Below, piece by piece: positions 22,599-34,629 of a DNA stretch of 64,000 nt. Each line of letters opens with the position of its first letter. The stretch's first letter is position 1. Under the pieces are notes generated by a model that did not search any database, was not told the origin of the DNA, and saw nothing but the letters and a program-made list of their open reading frames with translations. The stretch comes from Chondrilla cf. caribensis (taxonomy: Eukaryota; Porifera; Demospongiae; Chondrillida; Chondrillidae). The DNA is taken from positions 1,866,247 to 1,930,246 of the forward strand of contig OZ026554.1 in the NCBI GenBank assembly GCA_964020155.1, given 5' to 3'. Both the position numbers and the translations under genes were made by a program.

Positions 22599-22707
22599 CC
22601 GTGCAACGATTTTGGGTGCAGTCTTTTCCAGACCCTCCTTCGCCGTGACGGTGACGTCACATAAAATGGAGGCGAAGGAGGGTCTGGGTACGAGACTAGT
22701 CTAAACC
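22599..22707 (-). repeat. Right 100-bp terminal inverted repeat and 9-bp target duplication
   Basis: Exact reverse complement of the left terminus over all 100 bases, then the second GTCTAAACC at 22699-22707. Confidence 0.93.
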
Positions 22708-23519
22708 CTCATAATAACATATAATCATGCATATAATATATTGACTCCCCTCTCCATATTTTTCCCAACTAAGTATACATGCAATAAAATCTGCTAATAA
22801 AATAGTCGTGGAATGATATTTGAATCTAACACTCAAAAGTGATCCATGCATTGTTCAAGCCTCACCTTATCTTTCGAAGTGCTGAGAAAATACTAGTTTT
22901 CTACTACTTCCACAGTGTGTACGACACGTTCGGCAGAGTGGTACTCGAACAGTCCCTTACTACTAATAATAGACTAGACAGCGGGAGAAATGGTATGTCA
23001 TCCAATGGTGATCCGGTGTCACGGCTGTTTCGAGGCGGAAACTTATTAGTTGCCAAATCCTTTGGAATGGGAATTATGAATTGGAAACTTCGGACGGACG
23101 AAAATTTGCAGTACTACATTTCGTTGGCTATTATGTAGCTCGTTCTCGTCCACCTGATGTTTTAAAGGTTGAAGAGCAATGGTAAGTAATATTTCGACAT
23201 TTGAGTGATAAAATGGACTGCTTGTGTAGCTACGCCGTTACCGAAAACACTTTTCAATAAATAGACTTTTGAAGGCTCTTCCATCTTCCTCCGGGTTTTC
23301 CTTGCATATTGGCATAGGCCACTTTGTAGGGCATGCTTCGAGCATCATTTTGGTATATGACGCACTCGTGAGCGTTTTTTTTAATGGCAATCCAGTCGAT
23401 AAAAACTTGACAATGGAAATTAACATGACAATGTGTAATATAGTGCAATACTTCCATTAGATATAAGTCAATGCTGTGTACATACTGTAATATTATGTGT
23501 TTTGGTGTGAGTGCATGTA
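22708..23519. other. Upstream region of copy B, continued after the insertion
   Basis: Paralogous to 3840-4675 and 35290-36050. It contains the conserved block at 22835-23260, frame-broken here but keeping the AATG|GTAAGT donor. No gene can be supported. Confidence 0.4.
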
Positions 23520-23558
23520 TGTGTGTGTGCATGTGTGTGTGTGTGTTGTGTGTGTGTG

Positions 23559-23618
<60 letters not shown>
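23520..23618. repeat. (TG)n microsatellite
   Basis: TG run paralogous to 4676-4770. Confidence 0.95.
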
Positions 23619-23622
<4 letters not shown>

Positions 23623-23934
23623 TAGTACACTTGGGGTGTATAATGTCGTAGTATCTTGTTTTATAAGACAGTATGTACAATATGTCACAATAGCATCTGA
23701 ATAGGTCACCAATCATCTTAAATTCTACACTGTCCATACTAATCATAGAACACATGCAATCACAATGCACATTACCATCTTTATGCCTTTATTGAATTTG
23801 CATGATGTTGCTATGGCTATTGTTTTAATTTGCAACACCTACAGTAATGTTGCAGCACTGGGTACCTGTAAGTTTTACCATAATGTAATATGCTAATTCG
23901 TAGGTTTCACTGAATCCTTAAAATGCATTTACTT

Positions 23935-24150
23935 GTGTAATATCTTCAACATCTAGTATTCCTGGATGACTAAAAGTTTCTTGTTGTTCTAGTAGATCCA
24001 GTATCTCAGACATTTCCTTGTTCCTTGTCAAGACGAGAGGTCCTTGTGGTCCTCGTACCATTTCACCACATCTTTTGATTTCCAGGATGTCCTTGTAACC
24101 TCTATAATTTTCATGTACATATTGCAGTATCTGCATCTGTGCATTCGTCA
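23935..24150 (-). pseudogene. Degenerate collagen-like exon relic (unit 2, downstream)
   Basis: Same relic family as 5100-5305. This copy is open for 72 codons on the minus strand, but not in the Gly-X-Y frame, which supports decay. Confidence 0.5.
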
Positions 24151-24302
24151 GGGTAGCATCAGTAGTTGATTAGTGTATTGTGTTTCAGCAGTGCTAAGAA
24201 CCAAACCCTTGTTTCAAATACTTTCAGTAGGGTTGAACGGCACAATATTAAGGAATCACACTGTCAGTTGAAATGGGATCACCTCGTATGGACTAAACGC
24301 TA

Positions 24303-24303
<1 letters not shown>

Positions 24304-24341
<38 letters not shown>
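24304..24341. repeat. (TG)n microsatellite
   Basis: TG run paralogous to 5478-5562. Confidence 0.95.
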
Positions 24342-24343
<2 letters not shown>

Positions 24344-24827
24344 CAAGCAGATATGTATGTTAAGATAGTTTGTATATACCTCATTATATATATGCATGAA
24401 ATTTTGCATTGAACAGAACCAGATGGTGGATTGTATGTACACAGTCTACATATATCGTGTTGTTGCCATGCCTGTTATATCAATCAATCAATCAATCAGT
24501 TATTATTTGAGTGCATTCCACTATTCATTATTCGTGTTATATTTCATTCCATTATTCATGGTATTTATGATAACAATGAAGTCCAATTTCATAAATTCCC
24601 ATGTGCACTGTTTTTGCTACCACTTGTATCTTATTTCATTGTCTTAATTAATGTCAATCTGGTTTGTGCAACAAATTGATATTAATAATATATTTGATAT
24701 AGAAAGTTTGAAATAGCTCAAGAGCAAATCAAGGCAAAACAAATACCTGAAAACAAGCCCTATATAAGTAAAGGTGAACCTACAGCACTAAATCAGAATT
24801 TCACGACATAATTCAGAACATGTTGTA

Positions 24828-27800
24828 CTATCTTTGGCCTATGGGTCTTTGGGGTCCTGGTGATCCTTTGGGTCCTTGGGGTCCTATGTCTCCTTTTAGT
24901 CCTTTTTCTCCTGGCGGTCCTATGTCTCCTTTTCCTGGTGGTCCTTGGGGTCCTATGTCTCCTTTTGGTCCTTTTTCTCCTGGCAGTCCTATGTCTCCTT
25001 TTCCTGGTGGTCCTTGGTGTCCCATCTCTCCTTGTGATCCTTTATCCCCCTTTTCACCATCTGTTCCATTACGTCCTGGCACTCCTGTGTCTCCTTTCAC
25101 TCCATGTTCACCATTTGTTCCAGGTCGTCCTTGTGGCCCAGGCTCTCCATTTTCACCCTTCATTCCTGGTGTTCCACTAATACCGTTTGTTCCATTAAGT
25201 CCTGGCAGTCCTGTACTTCCTTTCGGTCCTAGTTTACCGCTCCGTCCTTTTTCTCCATGCTCACCTTTTGTTCCATTAAGACCTTGTAGTCCTTTGGGTC
25301 CTTGGGGTCCTTGGGGTCCTATTTCTCCTTGGTGTCCTTGGTGTCCTTGGGGTCCTCGGGGTCCTATTTCTCCTTGTGGTCCTTTGGATCCTTTGAGTCC
25401 TTGGGGTCCTATTTCTCCTTGTGGTCCTTTGGATCCTTTGAGTCCTTGGGGTCCTATTTCTCCTTGGGGTCCTTGGTGTCCTTGGGGTCCTTGGGGTCCT
25501 TGGGGTCCTATGTCTCCTTTTAGTCCTCGTAGTCCTTTGGGTCCTTTGGGTCCTGGTGGTCCTGGGTGTCCTATCTCTCCTTGTGATCCTTGTGGTCCTG
25601 GTGGTCCTATATCTCCTTTTAGTCCTCGTAGTCCTTTGGGTCCTTGGGCTCCTGGGGGTCCTATGTCTCCTTTTTGTCCTTGTAGTCCTTGGGGTCCTTG
25701 GGGTCCTATGTCTCCTTTTTGTCCTTGTAGTCCTTGGGGTCCTTGGGATCCTATGTCTCCTTCTTGTCCTTGTAGTCCTTGGGGTCCTTGGGGTCCTGGG
25801 GGTCCTATTTTTCCTTGTTGTCCTTTGTCTCCTTGTGGTCCTGGTGGTCCTCGGTGTCCTATCTTTCCTTGTGATCCAATATCCCCCTTTTCACCATCTG
25901 TTCCATTACGCCCTGGCACTCCTGTGTCTCCTTTCACTCCACGTTCACCATTTGTTCCAGGTTGTCCTTGTGGCCCAGGCTCTCCATTTTCACCCTTCAT
26001 TCCTGGTTTTCCACTAACACCGTTTGTTCCATTAAGTCCTGGCAGTCCTGTACTTCCTTTCGGTCCTAGTTTACCTCTCCGTCCTTTTTCTCCACGCTCA
26101 CCTTTTGTTCCATTAAGACCTTGTGGTCCTGGTGGTCCTATCTCTCCTTGTGACCCTTGATCCCCCTTTCCACCATCTGTTCCATTATGTCCTGGCACCC
26201 CTTTGTCTCCTTTTTGTCCTGGTTCACCTTTCCGTCCAACATTTCCTGCTGGTCCCATTCCTCCACTTTCACCCTTTGTTCCATTAAGTCCAGCTGGTCC
26301 TCGGGGTCCTTTGTCTCCATTACGTCCTGGCAGTCCAGGATCTCCCTTCTCACCCTTTGTTCCATTAACCCCATCTGGTCCCGGAGTTCCTCTATTCCCT
26401 TTTTCTCCAGGTGGACAATTGCAAACATTTTGTCGTCTAGTTCTTTCCAGGAGCTTATCTGTTTGAAAGACAATGAGTTTAATATGTAATCCAATTTAGC
26501 AATGTGCTTATATATGGATTAGCACATACAGTTTACTATATATTCAATGTAGAATAAGAGTTTGTGCATATGTCCCTGAGACAACAGAGAGAGCTTCTCC
26601 TGCATGTTATCATGAGTTCATCTCTAGGTATAGTGTTATATATCTGTTGTACTACGAAATTCAGACATAGTTAGAAAGAGGTTTGTCTGATCTGTATATG
26701 TATATGTATGAGTGTCAATTAGAATAGTTTGTGTCAGTATGCAGGCACAAAGGACAGGAAGTCAGGTTTCCATTTGGAATCCAAAACGGAAAGGCCTATA
26801 ATAGTGCATTTTAGTCGCTGACCGTGGCCGAATTCCCTACTTCCTCAATCAGCCGAATATGTTGACTGTTCACGCCAAAATACGAAAATATTATGTGTTA
26901 GGAGACATGTATAGGGGCATGCAGTGCTGTTTTCGTTCTCATCCAGCAGAAATGAAAAAAAAATAAAACCGCCCCGAGCGAATTTCTACTACTCGCGGTC
27001 GAATTTACTGGTACTTTCTATTTTGCGGACGGTCCGCACGGACGGCGGACGCATACAAAAGATAGGGACGGCAATTAGCGCCCGTTTAACTTCTATTCTG
27101 CGGACGACACAAGATAGGAATATGCTAAAAAGCGGACCGATCGAGGTGTATTCCAAACCGGCTACCATACATCGAAGCGGACTGAAGTGTAGAATACAGC
27201 AGTAACACTTTCTTTAGTTAATGTGCCTCTCTCTGTAGCTATTATTATTGTACAGCTTTACCGTACCTCCCTACAAGTACAAGAAAAAACGAACAGCAAT
27301 TCTTCCCAAGACAGCTGACAGTAACTGCATGCGTAAAATAAAGAATAATGCAGTGCATTTATCTTCCAGCAGGACAAGAAGTCCTTATTCAGAACCCCCA
27401 GCGTAGACAACTGCATGCCAAAGCCACGTGGTCCACCATCTAGCATAGTACAAGAAATGAAGAATAGCAATTCTCCTCAAAAGATAGCTGACAGTAATAT
27501 ACTACGCAACCTATGTTCACACGAAGTCCTTCAGTGCCCCCAGCGTGACACCATCCGCATACTCGTCCGCGCTCCGTCCACCGTCCGCATACTCGTCCGC
27601 CGTCCGTGCGGACCGTCCGCAAAATAGAAAGTACCGAATTTACTACTGCACGTGTAAACGACGAGAATAAAGAATTGGACTGAACTTGAATTGGAGCGCA
27701 AAAGCTTCACCGAACGTATATTTTCAGCTAAGGTCCTTTAAAAAATGGCACCCAGTTGCAAGGAATTCGAGTGGAGGGGGCGACACTCTCACGAGTTTCT

Positions 27801-28211
27801 TAACTCGATCGAATTACTTGTTCAATGCCCATCCCAAGTAATTTATCCCCGTACATCCAATTTTTTAAATTCATTTCTCGGTCGATGCAATCGTCGAATT
27901 ACCTATTCGGTGTTTGATCGTGTAGTTTCTTACGGCTCCGGTAACGCCGTTTGGTGATTGGAGGATTGAAGAGTAGGGAATGCAGATACTATTTGAACCT
28001 CGACAAATTCACCTATCGCTTCAAGTGGTTCCAGTCTCTTCTCCAAATGCTCTATCTTCTTGTGAAGTGACTTGATTTCTTCTTGTGACACCTTCACTTT
28101 GTTTTCAAGTTCTGAAAATGCCTTTTGCCAATCAGTGATCCCCCCAATACTGGTAGTCACCACACAGCACAAAAGAGCCACTTGTAGAAAGACCTGAATG
28201 CTTGGATTCAT
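24828..28211 (-). CDS. Short secreted collagen, paralog 2 (longest helix)
   Basis: Exons 28211-28013 and 26458-24828, phase-1 junction identical to paralog 1, 609 residues. It has the same signal peptide, coiled-coil neck and CNCPPG linker. The Gly-X-Y region is about 190 residues longer than in paralog 1, owing to extra copies of short cassettes such as [15 protein letters not shown] and [13 protein letters not shown] at about 25270-25800. Glycine is kept every third residue except for small interruptions where GKGD triplets skip a position (PPGKGDIG, twice near the C-terminus). It ends GPIGQR. The intron holds a 626-bp mobile element. The whole reading frame is intact, so this is a working gene as far as sequence shows. 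Confidence 0.9.
27010..27635. mobile_element. MITE with perfect 42-bp inverted termini and 9-bp duplication
   Basis: Begins GGTACTTTCTATTTTGCGG; the right end is the exact reverse complement over 42 bp. GAATTTACT flanks it at 27001-27009 and 27636-27644. The uninterrupted site occurs in the introns of collagen 1 (near 7663) and collagen 3 (near 39635). GC-rich CGGACGGT-type motifs repeat near the ends. No transposase. A 9-bp duplication suggests the Mutator group. Confidence 0.9.
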
Positions 28212-28510
28212 AACTGTAGCTTCAGTCACTACTCTCAGTGGTGGTTTGTGGTAACCCAACAGAGCAGTCTGTTTTGAAAACAGGTCCACTTCTAATGATA
28301 TTCATAGTGCATTTCTAGGTATGCTTAATGTATATGTGTGTTTCGGGTACTTTCCATTGATATCCACAAAGAATGTGAATTGATATGGGAATCCCATACT
28401 CCACACCACATGAATGTGGAATCATTATTATAGTAAATTAAATGCTGTTCTGATGTAAACAAGTGAATTCATGTGTGTGTGGGGCTAAGTGTTTTGGTGT
28501 TATATTGTGC

Positions 28511-28511
<1 letters not shown>

Positions 28512-28561
<50 letters not shown>

Positions 28562-28590
28562 TGTGTGCGCGCATGCATGCGTGCGTGCGT
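28512..28590. repeat. (TG)n microsatellite with GCATGC variants
   Basis: TG run upstream of collagen 2, paralogous to 8538-8604. Confidence 0.95.
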
Positions 28591-28764
28591 GCATGCGTGT
28601 GTGTGCATATGTGTTAGTACATGTGGGGGTGTATAATGTCATTGAATCATGTTTTATAGTTTTAGTATGGCTGTTGTTGTTTTGCAATGTCCACAGTAGT
28701 TGGTACCTTTAGGTCTTCCCATAATGTAATTTACCAATTTGTAGGTTTCACTAAACCCTTAAAA

Positions 28765-28990
28765 CATTCACTTGTGTATCTTCAACATCTAGTATTCCTG
28801 GATGCCTAGAAGTCCTAGTAGATCCAGGATCTCCAAGATTTCCTTGTTCCTTGTCAAGACGAGAAGGTCCTTGTGGTCCTTGTGACCCTTTTACCACACC
28901 TTTTGATTTCCAGGATGTCCTTGTAACCTCTATAGTTTTCATGTACATATTGCAGTATTTGCATCTGTGCATTCATCAGGGTATCATCAG
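28765..28990 (-). pseudogene. Degenerate collagen-like exon relic (unit 2, upstream)
   Basis: Minus strand reads KGSQGPQGPSRLDKEQGNLG, the best preserved collagen triplets among the six relics, followed by frame decay. Confidence 0.55.
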
Positions 28991-29146
28991 TAGTTGACCT
29001 GTGCATTATAATGTTATTTCATGTTTCAGCAGTGCTAAGAACCAAACCCTTGTTTCAATTACTTTCAGTAGGGTTGAATGGCACAATATTAAGGAATCAC
29101 ACTGTCGGTTGAAATGGGATCACTTCGTAAGGAACAAAATGCTAAC

Positions 29147-29250
29147 GTGTGTGTGTGTGTGTCTGTGTGTGTGTGTGTGTGTGTGTTGTGTGTATGTGTG
29201 TGTGCATGCGTGTGTGTGCGTGTGTGTGAGTGTGTGCATGTATGTATGTG
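29147..29250. repeat. (TG)n microsatellite
   Basis: TG run with TGCG and TGTA variants. The lead-in CAGTTGAAATGGGATCA is shared with the other TG blocks here, showing a local duplication of block plus repeat. Confidence 0.95.
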
Positions 29251-29439
29251 TTATTACACGTGGGAGTGCATAATGTCATTGTATCATGTTTTATAAGACT
29301 GTATGTACAATATAGCATCTAATTCGGCAGTGCTAAGAACCAAACCCTTGTTTCAATTCCTTTCAGTATACAGTTGAATGGCACAATATTAAGACACTGT
29401 CAGTTGAAATGGGATCAACTCGTAAGGAACAGAATGCTA

Positions 29440-29448
29440 ATGTGTGTG

Positions 29449-29494
<46 letters not shown>

Positions 29495-29560
29495 GTGTGT
29501 GTGTGTGTGTTGTGTGTGTTTGTGCGTGCGTGCGTGCGTGCGTGCGTGTGTGTGTGCTAG
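29440..29560. repeat. (TG)n microsatellite abutting LINE relic
   Basis: Second TG block, paralogous to 9222-9300, ending in GTGC units. Confidence 0.95.
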
Positions 29561-30400
29561 AATCAAATCCCAATTCTGCCATCTGTTTGATCATAAACAG
29601 CTTCGGCTTCTCGTCCAATTCCTTCACTAACATAGTATCAACCTTTCTCTACTGTATGTGCTACTCTCAACATCTCCACAATCTCTTGATCTCTTGAGCA
29701 TCTACTCCCATATCCTGCCACTCGAAACCCCTCATACATTTTGTATACAATCCATACCCCTTTGCCACATTTCACAGCCTCTCTTGCCACCTTCCTTAAC
29801 AGCCTCCCTTCATACACCTCACTAGTCAGAATCTTCATCCAGAATCTCATGCAGTGCATCTTGGCCTCCCGTACAACTGGCAGTGACTTCATCTTCCACA
29901 ATAGTGATGCCTTGGGATGTGGTATGCCCACTCCAAAGAACATCCTGAAAGCCCGCAGCTGTACTTGTTCGATAGATTCTACATTTCGGCAGCAGCCCCA
30001 TATCTCTGATCTCCGGCCGACATCTCAGCAGACATGCTCCCAGAGCCCTTCTCCCAGCCTCTGCCTTATCCTCCACCATCTCTTTCAAGTCCATATGTTC
30101 ATCTACAACACTTATACGATGAGACCATCAGGATTACCTCGCCATCCACCTTGTACTTCACCTCACATCTATAGCTATGTTCTTCTTACAGATATGCATG
30201 ATCCCACACTTGTCTACATTGATCTTCACTCCCCACTCCTTACACCATTCAACCAAGTCTAAGAATAGTAACTTCTTTTGTCATTTCTCCTTTTGCAATT
30301 CCCTGTACCTGCTCCAAACAGTCCAGAGAGAAACTGATGTGGTCAGTCTTCAGGACTATCCATACCCCCTGTTTTGAGTAAAGGAAAAATGTTAGATTCA
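29561..30400 (-). pseudogene. LINE reverse-transcriptase relic (unit 2)
   Basis: Best preserved of the three relics. Minus-strand blocks include MFFGVGIPHPKASLLWKMKS, then MRFWMKILTSEVYEGRLLRK and AREAVKCGKGVWI, typical of the C-terminal region of LINE reverse transcriptases. The blocks are in several frames with stops, so it is inactive. Confidence 0.8.
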
Positions 30401-30536
30401 TAGTCTTTTGTTTAGGGGAGAATACACTGTTGTTTGTACCTAGCTCTTGTATTCCAAAAGAATTGGATTTTGTCATGTTGTCATTTGCATCCATATATAC
30501 TTCGTGTAGTTTTATGGACACCATCGTAGAAGGTTA

Positions 30537-31199
30537 GGGTACTGTATGATGTAGTGTGTGAATCTGAATGGTGCAGTTGAAGATTGTACATGTGAAATAG
30601 AGTGTGTTGGTCACCCCTCACAATACCCTATACAGCACCCTGTACCACCATAGGTGCATGCATCCAGGCATACCTAGGTACATAGTCTTGACTGTGACAG
30701 TCTATGATCTATGATTCACCAACATTTTTGTGATGTCATTCCTTTCTACTCATCTACTTTCAGATTGAGCAATTATCAGAGATTGTTCAATGACTGTTAC
30801 ATATGCCAGATTATAATACAGGTCATACAGTATATTACTGCTAATGTACTAGCTACTAGCGATAGTAACCTCAGCTCTAACAAAGAATGTTCTGGTACTG
30901 TATGATGTAGTGTGTGAATCTGAATGATGCAGGTGGAGATTGTACAGTGGAGGTGAATGTGAGTGTGTTGCCGGTCACCCCCTCACAATACCCTATACGG
31001 CACCCTGTACCACCATAGGTGCATGCATCTGGGCATACCTAGGCACATAGTCTCTAATAATAATATGATGCAACAATTTCTGTGATGTCATTCTTTTCTA
31101 TTCATCTACCTTCAGATTGAGTGATTATCATAGAGTGTTCTATGGCTGTTATGTATACCAGATTATAATACAGGTCATACAGTATATTATTGCTAGTGT
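30537..31199. repeat. Two-copy direct repeat, unit 2
   Basis: Same pair of blocks as 10288-10920, starting at about 30537 and 30894. Confidence 0.75.
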
Positions 31200-32068
31200 T
31201 CTTGATTATCTTTTAAGTAGACAGTACAATTATTGCAATTACATGTGTATTGTGTATTGTATTATACAATAGAATCATGATCATGCAGTACATCAGACTG
31301 GTTCATGCATAATATGTAGTATTATACTGTATAATGTAATTATATTATTATTAGTAGTAGTAGTATTAGTATTAGTATTATAGCCTTATAATCTGTACAA
31401 CCTGCATAATATTATATAAACTATATATCATATTTTATAAATTAAACTGTAAACAAATACTATTATAATAATATATACAAATTGTGCCAGAGAATAAGTG
31501 TAACTATTCAAAGATTTAATTCAGTTGCAATCCTTGGGTCTTTTGACAATCATTTTCATGTTTAGTATTTCTGTGTGTTTATTGTGTTAACTTGTATTCT
31601 GTGTACTAGTTTATTCTTCCTGTTCTGTACTATTATTATTATATGTAATGTATATTAGTTGTATAATTATGTATAATTTATTCATAAAAAATATATATTA
31701 TATATATATTATACAATTGAAAGTATGTATATTATACATATTATTATTATTATATACTATATTATTTCATGTATATTATACTAAAATTAATTATATTATA
31801 CCACTATTATAATAATATACAAGTAACAATTATTCAATATCATTATTACATTGCGTATAATATTAATAATAATAATTATTATTATTGCAAACCATAATTA
31901 TACAAATTATGTGTATAATAATATTGTAATATTATACAGTGATATAAAAGTTAATACTAAATTTAAAACACAATTCTATATCTGCTGACAGCAACAAATA
32001 ATACAAAAAACATGTTTGCTAACACTTGTACACATAATTAACGAAATAAGGTACATCATACTTTTTAG
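31200..32068. other. AT-rich low-complexity spacer
   Basis: Paralogous to 10921-11500. TA/ATT-rich, no credible ORF. It runs directly into a fragment of CAP-Gly exon 3 at about 32069, marking a deletion of the kinase and third CAP-Gly exons. Confidence 0.6.
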
Positions 32069-34629
32069 CTGTGGTTGGAGTTGATTGATCATGACTCAAC
32101 CCTTGCTCATTTGTGGGATAGTCAGGAACGAGGTCATAATTCCTGAGTTGGGGATCCTGCCCATCAACAGGAGTTCCATGCTGGTCTTCTTCATGCATCC
32201 TTGAGTACAGTTACCTCTGGGACTGCAATGTAGCTGTGCTTTGTGTAGTCCTGTAGCAACCTTTCATATCACAAATAATATAAAAGTTAACAACTGTTAC
32301 ACAATTGTGTCTTACACATACTGTATACAAACAAAGTAACAGTTTCTAATGTTGTACAGATATCCTATTATAGTACATTTTTATGCACTACACTAGTTAC
32401 TGTGGAACTTTGGTTCACTCAGTGGACTGAAGGTCAGTGGTATTAACTCCAGGATTGGGCACGACCGCAGCATGAAACTACATGGCAAACCTGGAGATTG
32501 GTTACTTGTTGGCACACAATCCATTAAGAGAGCACTTATGTACTTTTCAATTCCTCCTGCCAGCAAAAATCCCAGAAGTCATACAGTGCAGGAACCTTGA
32601 AGCAATCTAGACAATACTTTTCGACTTTTTGTGGGCTGTCTGTGGTAGCCCTTATAATATTTTCATTTCAACTTCCAGTATGTAACAATTGATATATATT
32701 ATTATATATGCACATTATATAAATATAATTATAATGTGTTCCTATGCATAACTGCAACAGTGAATTTAAATTAATGGTGTGCAAAAGATGGCTGATTTAG
32801 AGAGGCTGAGAATTAGAAATTGGGCTAGAATATGAGCAATCGTTCCACTGAACATAATAACTTAGTGAAGGTTCTTTCAAACTTAAAAGAGATGCCTAAA
32901 TAATTTGAGTGTGGGAGTGACAGCCTCATGAGTTATTTTAACTTAAATTACTGGTTAACGTATAAGAACAATTTTTTGATGACATACAAATCTACATATA
33001 GGTCATGCACATAGTCCACACCTAGTATTATTTCCATATTTTTTCATATTAACTCCCAATAAGTAAGGCTCGACAGACATCATATGCATATATACTCAGT
33101 TTCCACTATGTGCAGGTATATACGTACTTTGTTACAGACCTATAATGTAGATTTGGTGCCATCACAAATATATTGACACAATTGTAATATTATTGTCTGT
33201 GAACATGGATGCAGCATGGCTACCCGTTTAGATGTCCCCAGTGACAGACTGACAAACCCTACCCTTCAACTAATGAAATGGAGAAAAGTAATCATAATTG
33301 ATTATACAATAAAGTTGAAAATAAGGTCTAAATAATGTCTAGATTGCTTCAAGGTACATAGCGTATGACTCCTGGGATGTTTTTTGACAGGAGGGATAGA
33401 AAAATAAGTGCTCTTTTAACAGATCTTGGGCCAACCACAAGTGTAACCAACCTCTAGGTTTGCCTGGATTGGTATCCAAAGAAATTTAAAAATGACCTGA
33501 AATTGGGAGTTATTGGACCTCCATGCAATCACATGGGTAGGAACATTTGAGACCACTACGGACCAGAAGCCATAGTGCAGAAATAGTTAACCACGCTAAA
33601 CCATTCAGTAATAATATGTAAATGTATTCCCACACATATAACTGTAACAGTACATTGGTATGAAAATATAATATTGTGTGAAAAAGAAGGCTCATTTCAA
33701 AATGCCGAGGATCATAACTTGGGCAAAAGTCAAGCACAGAGACTTTGCCATACATAATACCTTCAGCAAAGGTGTTTTTGAACCTAGAAAAGTTGCCAAG
33801 TAATTTGAGTGTGAGGGCTGCAGCCACACAAGTTTTGGACTTGAATTGCTTGTTTACCAAAATGTCTGAACTTTGGTCTTCTTGTAATTTAATTTGTTTA
33901 TGGACTCTAAGCCTGATATTTCTAATTTATGATGTCCAAAGGATCTGATTTTGCACAAGACCTGGGGTGCATAGGGCCTTTTGGTCTTAATTGAACAATG
34001 TCAGATGTATTTAACTACTCCTGTAAATGGGTGATAACTGTTACATACATAACACAGCAGTTTCAAACCATAATAGGGCATTTATATATGAATCACTTAT
34101 CAATTTTCACATTGTCAAGCATACAAACAAGCAGGTACAGGTAATCTGGATATACCTTTAATTCAATCCCATGCAAAATAATGTCCTTCTTCCCCTTCAA
34201 TCGGCCCAATGTACTTGATCGTACCACTCTGACAGGTTGATCCGAAGCAGTAGGTAATGAGACCCAAACATTGCTGTTGACTTGCAGCCTTTCCATTGAC
34301 TGAAATTTTTCTTTATCATTGAATAGAGCTAAGCGATCCCCAAGTTGCTTTACTGGTGCAAGTAGCATATACTCACTATCAGTTACATAGGACACTGACA
34401 ATAGTGGGCAAACGACCGTCTTGGAAGGATCAGAGACTAATGACCCACTGAACATGCCACTCTCAGAATGGCCATCACCAAGGAGCAATTCTCTTTTTAA
34501 AACATAACCCGATTCAGAGCCTATTACAACATCTTTTGCTTTCTTCCATATTGATGACCCGTCTTTAACCAAAGGAATATCCTGAAGAGCAATGTAGTAT
34601 TCTGGAGATGGCACATGACCAGATGACAT
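32069..34629 (-). pseudogene. CYLD-like CAP-Gly gene, copy C (internally deleted)
   Basis: Exon 1 survives at 34629-34156 with the ATG and CYLD-like N-terminus. Near 34240 one base is lost relative to copy B, and frame returns only at the last residues (HGIELK), so most of the first half CAP-Gly is scrambled. Exon 2 is gone: a fragment of exon 3 (about 32252-32080) sits directly against sequence that precedes exon 2 in other copies, at about 32253. The third CAP-Gly and the kinase are also gone, with the breakpoint near 32069. Two deletions have therefore removed most of the gene. Confidence 0.85.

Larger units (their letters stand above)
18480..22698. mobile_element. 4.2-kb element with perfect 100-bp inverted termini carrying an RT/endonuclease gene
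   Basis: Boundaries are set by identical inverted 100-bp ends (18480-18579 and 22599-22698). A 9-bp duplication, GTCTAAACC, lies at 18471-18479 and 22699-22707. The uninterrupted target is seen in copy A (near 3834) and copy C (near 35290). Inside lie a decayed RecQ-like helicase fragment (18655-19115) and an intact reverse transcriptase ORF (19175-22360), followed by about 240 bp with an AATAAA near 22530. No transposase ORF is present. Long inverted ends and a 9-bp duplication are typical of Mutator-like DNA transposons; an RT gene as cargo is not. The identical ends point to recent insertion. Confidence 0.92.

Noticed and set aside
27745..27957. 70-codon plus-strand ORF ([10 protein letters not shown]), with a copy at 39742-39960
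   Set aside because: Lies antisense inside the collagen intron and is frame-broken in unit 1. Related non-coding sequence occurs near 16600, so it looks like an old dispersed repeat.
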